Shown here: positions 59,763 to 64,000 of the stretch, one piece after another
How positions within the stretch are numbered: position 1 is the stretch's first letter
Layout of the letters: every line of letters begins with the position of its first letter
From: Thalassotalea mangrovi
GTDB taxonomy: Bacteria > Pseudomonadota > Gammaproteobacteria > Enterobacterales > Alteromonadaceae
DNA length: 64,000 nt
NCBI RefSeq assembly: GCF_005116735.1
Contig: NZ_SWDB01000010.1
Coordinates: forward strand, 1-64,000
Direction of reading: 5' to 3'
The notes under the pieces: model-generated
The model's input: only the letters and a program-made list of their open reading frames with translations
Told to the model about the DNA's origin: nothing
Databases searched by the model: none
Translations under genes and position numbers: made by a program

Positions 59763-59801
59763 GGGGGTCAGAGTTGTTGATTTTCAACAACTCTGACCCC
59801 C
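59763..59801. terminator. Repeated GGGGTCAGAGTTGTTGA hairpin, copy 4
   Basis: GGGGGTCAGAGTTGTTGA and its perfect complement surround a short TTTT-containing loop, followed by TTGATTTTTTT. It lies between the convergent DUF2141 and MFS genes. Confidence 0.8.
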
Positions 59802-59820
59802 TTGATTTTTTTAGGTAATT

Positions 59821-61137
59821 TTAGCTTTGCGATTGCTCGGCATGTGGGACAACCTTATTCTTCACTACCAGGGCCCAGATAAACACAATCAAACCGCAAA
59901 AACCGACAAAAACAAAAGGACCTGCATTTTTCCAGTGGTCGAACAGGTAACCGCCGATAACACTGGAGACCAGGATACCAATCGCACCGCATAGATTAAA
60001 GATGCCGATAACCGCTCCGCGGTTTTTCTCAGCCGTTTGCTGAGAAATCAATACCCCAGAGGTAATGATGGCGCCGATTTCACTTAACCCCACCACGATA
60101 ACGATGGCGATCATAAAACCGCCAAACGGATCGGTTACAAAGTATGTCCCCGCATAACCGATAAAGGTGAGTAGGCAGGCAACCGCCAGGGCATTAACCC
60201 GGTTAATCTTATCGGTCAACAAACCAAACAAAGGCGCGGTTAACAACGCGACACCCTGAGCAATACCAACAAACATACCGGCTTTTTTCAATGAATCCGC
60301 TGCTGACATTCCAACATCTGCGGAGGTACCATAGTTGGACAGCCATAACGTCATAAAGGCACCAACAATACTTAAATTTGCGCGGGACACAAATGCAGCA
60401 CCGTAAGCCAGGGCAATGCCCGGATCTTTGGCAGCTTTTACGCCATCTACCATTAGCGTTGCCAATCCTGGCTTTTGTTCATGCTCTATCTTTTCGTGAG
60501 ATTTGAGACCTCTTAATGATATGAGGCCGACCACAACTGCCAAGCCGACGGCAACGTAATAGGTGGCAAACCCAGAATCAACGACCGACCAGCCATTGCT
60601 CTGAAACACCGATGGCAAACGCAAAAGCAAAAACAGCGCAACCATGGCACCAATGCCATTACAGACTCCCTGCAGACCGGCAGCCTTGCCGCGGCTTTTG
60701 TTCACCGCATAATCCGCTAACAAGGTAACAATCATGCAGGTCGCCGCCGCAATCCCGACTCCGTATACCATTCGATACACCACGAGCTCATTAACACTTG
60801 CCGCTCCCGGATACAGATAAAGTGCCAAAGCAATCAGTGCAAAGCCCGATACCATAACCGTACGTCGGCCGATTTTATCGGAAACGGCTCCCCAGACTCC
60901 GACCGAGGCGATAATTGCCATCTCCCCCCAAAAATTCAGCTTACCGCTAACCATGCCATGCTCGGCTTTTGGGATGTTCATAACTTCGGTAAATAGAAAT
61001 GGCTGGAATGCATTAATAAATGTACCGAGCAAAATACTGGCGATACAGGTCAGATAGAACACCGACATGTTCCATCCACTTACACCTTCATTTACCTGGA
61101 TAAACAGATACTTATTTTCCGCTGCTTGCGTGGTCAT
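59821..61137 (-). CDS. MFS transporter (paralog of 42336-43637)
   Basis: A 438-residue, 12-segment permease. Motif A appears as GAVSDKIGRRTVMVSG and in the second half as GLLTDKINRVNAL. It shares long stretches with the 42336-43637 product (GKAAGLQG, DPGIALAYGAAFVSRANLS, IGILVSSVIGGYLF), so the two probably carry related compounds. It follows a membrane protein gene (61307-62032) on the same strand, with a REP hairpin between them. It ends at the repeated terminator hairpin. Confidence 0.88.
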   Translation of the reverse strand: MTTQAAENKYLFIQVNEGVSGWNMSVFYLTCIASILLGTFINAFQPFLFTEVMNIPKAEHGMVSGKLNFWGEMAIIASVGVWGAVSDKIGRRTVMVSGFALIALALYLYPGAASVNELVVYRMVYGVGIAAATCMIVTLLADYAVNKSRGKAAGLQGVCNGIGAMVALFLLLRLPSVFQSNGWSVVDSGFATYYVAVGLAVVVGLISLRGLKSHEKIEHEQKPGLATLMVDGVKAAKDPGIALAYGAAFVSRANLSIVGAFMTLWLSNYGTSADVGMSAADSLKKAGMFVGIAQGVALLTAPLFGLLTDKINRVNALAVACLLTFIGYAGTYFVTDPFGGFMIAIVIVVGLSEIGAIITSGVLISQQTAEKNRGAVIGIFNLCGAIGILVSSVIGGYLFDHWKNAGPFVFVGFCGLIVFIWALVVKNKVVPHAEQSQS

Positions 61138-61217
61138 AGTGAGTTCCCTCGTTTATTATTCTATTTATGCCTGGTTATCAGTCTTGGGGTCATATCTGTT
61201 ATGGTGTCAGGTTTTTA

Positions 61218-61322
61218 TCTATTGTGGGGTCAGGTCTTGAATTTTGCACTTCCAGTGCACAATTCAAGACCTGACCCCACAACCGCTGACCCCAAAACAG
61301 CACAATTCAAGACCTGACCCCC
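61218..61322. repeat. REP/BIME element
   Basis: GGGGTCAGGTCTTGAATT and its complement AATTCAAGACCTGACCCC form a long palindrome around GCACTTCCAGTGC (61221-61278), followed by a further inverted copy ending at 61321. The core is the same as the REP copies flanking the RAYT gene at 33.4-34.6 kb. The last copy encodes the final residues and stop codon of the 61307-62032 gene. Confidence 0.85.
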
Positions 61323-62032
61323 AGGACCGGATGAACGTCAGCTGCTGCATTTTCGACTTCTCGGCTAGTCGCCCGATATAGCCAATATGCTCCCAACGCC
61401 AGTGCCCCCTGGGTAATACTATTGAGAATTTCCGCCAGCCACTGAGCAGCTTCACTCTGATCGCCCTGGCGAGCCAGGTATGACAATAAAAAGATACCGA
61501 CCAGGTTGACGATAAATAACACCCCCGCGCCTTTTTGTTTAATTTGCCAGGCGTGGCGTACCGCGTGCCAGATAAACACCATATTAGCTACGGTGAGCAA
61601 CACCAATAACGATAAAAACCAGAAGCGTTTGTCCGGGAAGTTGATTGCCAGGTACCCAGCAGTTAATGCAAAAACGGCGATAAAGCCGGCGGGCCAGAGC
61701 CAGCCTTTGGAGGAATATTCGACCCGATTGTATGAGCGTCGAGTGAGAATCAGGGCGTAAGTCAACAGGGTGAAACCTGGTGCCATAAAAATAAACAAGC
61801 TGTGATTAAGAGCCATGAAATTGATATCAAAGGCAGCAATTAGCGTTTTCCAGGTCACCTTAGCAGTACCGCCGATGATGATCATCACCACCGAGATTTG
61901 CGCGATGCGTTGCAGTTTAGGCTCGATAGCAGCAATCATTCGGGCGATAAGTATCAAGCCAATCGAGGAAAAAATCACCGGCACAAAGTCAAAGAGCGCC
62001 AGCGCTAAGCTGTATTGATATTCTTCTTTCAT
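61307..62032 (-). CDS. Polytopic membrane protein of unknown function
   Basis: A 241-residue protein with six to seven hydrophobic segments (first: LALALFDFVPVIFSSIGLILIARMIA). There is no recognised motif; Trp and Phe are frequent. The last codons (GVRS and stop) come from a REP sequence, so the original C-terminus may have been changed. It is divergent from the double-nitrilase gene with an operator palindrome between them, which puts it in the same regulon. It is probably followed by the MFS gene in one transcript. Confidence 0.65.
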   Translation of the reverse strand: MKEEYQYSLALALFDFVPVIFSSIGLILIARMIAAIEPKLQRIAQISVVMIIIGGTAKVTWKTLIAAFDINFMALNHSLFIFMAPGFTLLTYALILTRRSYNRVEYSSKGWLWPAGFIAVFALTAGYLAINFPDKRFWFLSLLVLLTVANMVFIWHAVRHAWQIKQKGAGVLFIVNLVGIFLLSYLARQGDQSEAAQWLAEILNSITQGALALGAYWLYRATSREVENAAADVHPVLGVRS

Positions 62033-62154
62033 AAACGGCTCTCCCTAAAAATTTGTTTGGTTACAAACCCATCAAAATCTATTAACGTACTGTAATAACA
62101 ATATTAAAGTCTGATGTGAAGACAATTTAATCAGCACGATTGACTAAATGAATT

Positions 62155-62176
62155 AATGTTATTACTTTATAACAAA
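62155..62176. promoter_or_regulatory. Candidate operator site 11 (62032 / 62233 divergent promoter)
   Basis: AATGTTATTA-CT-TTATAACAAA; GTTATTA/TTATAAC arms differ from perfect pairing at one position. It lies about 60 nt before the nitrilase-like gene. Confidence 0.65.
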
Positions 62177-62232
62177 TAAAGTATTTCCATGACACTGTTT
62201 TTTGTTGTGAGCCTGCCAGTAAGGGAATAGTT

Positions 62233-63891
62233 ATGATCCGTGTTGCCGCCGCGCAATTTGCTGTAACCAACAATGTCGAAGAAAATCTGCAAACCTGCCT
62301 GAGAATGATTAAGCAAGCGGCAGGATGTTCTCCCGATTTAATTGTTTTACCTGAATTTGTTAACCATAACTCCTGGTACGACGATAAGGATCACTGTTAC
62401 CGGGTTTCGGTCGAGCTTGATGGTCACTTCCTTGGCCAAATCGCCGAGGCAGCACAACTAGCCAATGCTTATCTTGTGGTCAACTGTACCGTCCGCCGTG
62501 CGGATAACAAGGTTACCGGTACCAGCTTAATGTATGCCCCGTCCGGTGAGTTACTGGGCGAGAACAATAAACAAGTGCTGGTCGGCCATGAAAATGACTT
62601 TCTCGAACCTGCCAATAAGCAAGGGCCGATCGTAGACACGCCGATTGGCCGTTTGGCCATGTACTCCTGCATGGATGGGGTGATCAACGAAACCCCAAGA
62701 TGCTTATCTTTGCGCGGTGCCCAGGTGCTTTGCAACAGCCTCAATTCTTTTGCTATCGATGAAGGTGATCTCCACATTCCGGTCAGGGCGGCGGAGAATA
62801 AGGTATTTGTGGTTGCCGCCAACAAAGTCGGGCCATTAATCCCGGAAGAAGTTTTACAACCTATATCCGAGGCAATCAATATTCCGGTCAATTTTCTATC
62901 TGGTGCTGGCGACAGTCAGATTGTAGCCCCTGACGGCACAATACTGGCGATGGCCGGTAAAGAAGAAGACGTCATCTGGGCGGATATTGATGTCGAGCAA
63001 GCGAATCATAAATTACGTCCGGACCACAGCGATATTTTTAGCAATCGACGTCCAGAACTCTACCAGCGCCTTGGTGAGGATCCCGCCATGCAGTCGATTG
63101 AGGACTTTGAGGCGCCAGAAGATGTGACTTGTGCTGCGATCAGCGTCACTTCTCTTGATGAGGCCGTCGAGCTAATCAATGCGTCGTCCACTGCCTCGTT
63201 AATCTGCCTGCCAGAGTGCTTTTTTTTGCAACAACCTAAGGGTACAGATGAGGAGGTAGAGCTAAGTCGTGCTGCAGTCCAGGCAATTAGCGCTGCCTGC
63301 TCTCCCGGACAACTTATCGCTACCAGCATCGTTACCCACAATGATAATAAGCTCTGCCACACGGGCGTGATTATCGCTAGCAACGGCATTGTATTTGAGC
63401 AAGGCCAGGTGCACTTTTCCAGTCGTTTTCATTGGTCGGCACTGAGTGATGAATTTAACGTTTATCAAAGTCGTTTCGGCACCCTGGCCATCACTCTCGA
63501 AGATGATGCTATTTATCCGGAAACCTATCGGTTAATCGCCATGCAGGGTGCGCAAACGGTGCTGGCACCATTAGCCACACAAGAAGGCTGGCAAACGACC
63601 ACCGGTCTTCGCGAACGGGCTTCGGAAAACCGGGTTAATGTTATCGCTGCCGATAAAAACAGCGCCAACAATCAGATTTGCGTACTGCAAAAAGAATTTA
63701 CCATCATGACTCCCTGGCAGGAACGTCAGTTTGATGGCCTGCTTAGCGCCTGTGAATGCGTGCGTGGTGGCTCTGAAAATGCGATTACTCAAGGTGTTGT
63801 ACATCCAAAGGCAGCCGCCAATAAGGTTTGTTCGCATCGTACCCATTTAATCAATAATCGTCCCTGGCGATTACTACAGCCCATGTTATAG
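62233..63891 (+). CDS. Tandem carbon-nitrogen hydrolase (nitrilase-fold amidase)
   Basis: A 552-residue protein made of two CN-hydrolase domains. Domain 1 (about 1-265) has the complete triad E41 (VLPEF), K113 (NNKQVLVGHE) and C146 (MYSCMDG). Domain 2 (about 305-540) keeps Glu in CLPECFF, but the Lys position reads QGQVHFSSRF and the Cys position reads TLEDDAIYPE, so it is probably inactive. Such enzymes hydrolyse nitriles, amides or carbamoyl groups. In this cluster an amide released from pyrrole-derived maleimides is one possible substrate (inference). A single active domain plus a dead one is unusual and worth checking for dimer mimicry. Confidence 0.82.
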   Translation: MIRVAAAQFAVTNNVEENLQTCLRMIKQAAGCSPDLIVLPEFVNHNSWYDDKDHCYRVSVELDGHFLGQIAEAAQLANAYLVVNCTVRRADNKVTGTSLMYAPSGELLGENNKQVLVGHENDFLEPANKQGPIVDTPIGRLAMYSCMDGVINETPRCLSLRGAQVLCNSLNSFAIDEGDLHIPVRAAENKVFVVAANKVGPLIPEEVLQPISEAINIPVNFLSGAGDSQIVAPDGTILAMAGKEEDVIWADIDVEQANHKLRPDHSDIFSNRRPELYQRLGEDPAMQSIEDFEAPEDVTCAAISVTSLDEAVELINASSTASLICLPECFFLQQPKGTDEEVELSRAAVQAISAACSPGQLIATSIVTHNDNKLCHTGVIIASNGIVFEQGQVHFSSRFHWSALSDEFNVYQSRFGTLAITLEDDAIYPETYRLIAMQGAQTVLAPLATQEGWQTTTGLRERASENRVNVIAADKNSANNQICVLQKEFTIMTPWQERQFDGLLSACECVRGGSENAITQGVVHPKAAANKVCSHRTHLINNRPWRLLQPML

Positions 63892-63956
63892 CGAGAACAT
63901 GCTTAATCAATTTACGGTTTTTCATTAACAATAAAAGACAAAGAAAGGCAAAAGTT

Positions 63957-64000
63957 ATGAGCGAATCACATCCACGCCGTTTATCAGAAACGACATTACA
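63957..64000 (+). CDS. Start of an unidentified gene (partial)
   Basis: ATG at 63957 with AAAGG upstream opens a frame reading MSESHPRRLSETTL to the window edge. It is 65 nt after the double-nitrilase gene and on the same strand, so it probably continues that operon. Too little is visible to identify it. Confidence 0.6.
   Translation, partial: MSESHPRRLSETTL

Noticed and set aside
23752..62032. Photosynthesis or bacteriochlorophyll synthesis cluster
   Set aside because: NOL-like and RCCR-like genes could suggest a phototroph, but no bch, puf, crt or chlorophyll synthase genes are present and the other genes are catabolic or uptake functions.

Overview
The window reads as a chromosome segment of a marine heterotrophic gammaproteobacterium of the Alteromonadales type (Colwellia/Thalassotalea-like). 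The main reasons are the conserved neighbourhood ubiF / miaB-ybeZ-ybeY-ybeX-lnt, an IbpA-type small heat-shock gene with a sigma-32 promoter, a REP-associated (RAYT) transposase, and moderate G+C content. The genus is an inference; no rRNA gene is present.

Layout. 0-8.4 kb: ubiquinone hydroxylase ubiF, a small exported protein, and the miaB-ybeZ-ybeY-ybeX-lnt group. 8.4-17.6 kb: two secreted amidohydrolases, a MacAB-like efflux operon (HlyD, ATPase, two FtsX-type permeases) and a periplasmic thiol peroxidase. 17.6-23.4 kb: arrays of hairpins with variable stems and constant linkers surrounding a DUF924 gene that lacks a normal start codon, ibpA with a ROSE-like thermometer, a family 2 glycosyltransferase and small hypothetical genes. 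23.7-64 kb: a large accessory catabolic region that runs off the right edge.

The accessory region is the notable part. It encodes two proteins resembling plant red chlorophyll catabolite reductase (RCCR), two short-chain dehydrogenases resembling chlorophyll b reductase (NOL/NYC1), and a Rieske non-heme oxygenase of the broad class that includes pheophorbide a oxygenase. It also encodes several alpha/beta hydrolases (one a lipoprotein with chlorophyllase-like features), a TonB-dependent receptor, a double-rubredoxin/rubredoxin-reductase fusion, a GST, a flavin reductase, three MFS transporters and unknown membrane proteins. Downstream-type enzymes are present too: two maleate-isomerase-like proteins, an isocitrate-lyase/dimethylmalate-lyase-like protein, a class III CoA-transferase, an HMG-CoA-lyase-like protein and a double nitrilase-fold amidase. 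I infer an uptake and degradation system for chlorophyll-derived tetrapyrroles, possibly continuing through alkyl-maleimides to central metabolites. Substrate and reaction order are not proven by sequence.

Most transcription units of this region carry the same palindrome near the start (half-sites AATGTTATAT and ATATAACATT separated by 2 nt, or close variants). A GntR/HutC-type regulator sits inside the region at 58.3 kb and has related sequences upstream of itself. This suggests one regulon with a ligand-responsive repressor. The window is also rich in small repeats: REP elements around the RAYT gene, a terminator-like hairpin repeated at four gene ends, a 265-bp MITE-like element, and three families of hairpins in which the stem sequence varies but stays self-complementary.
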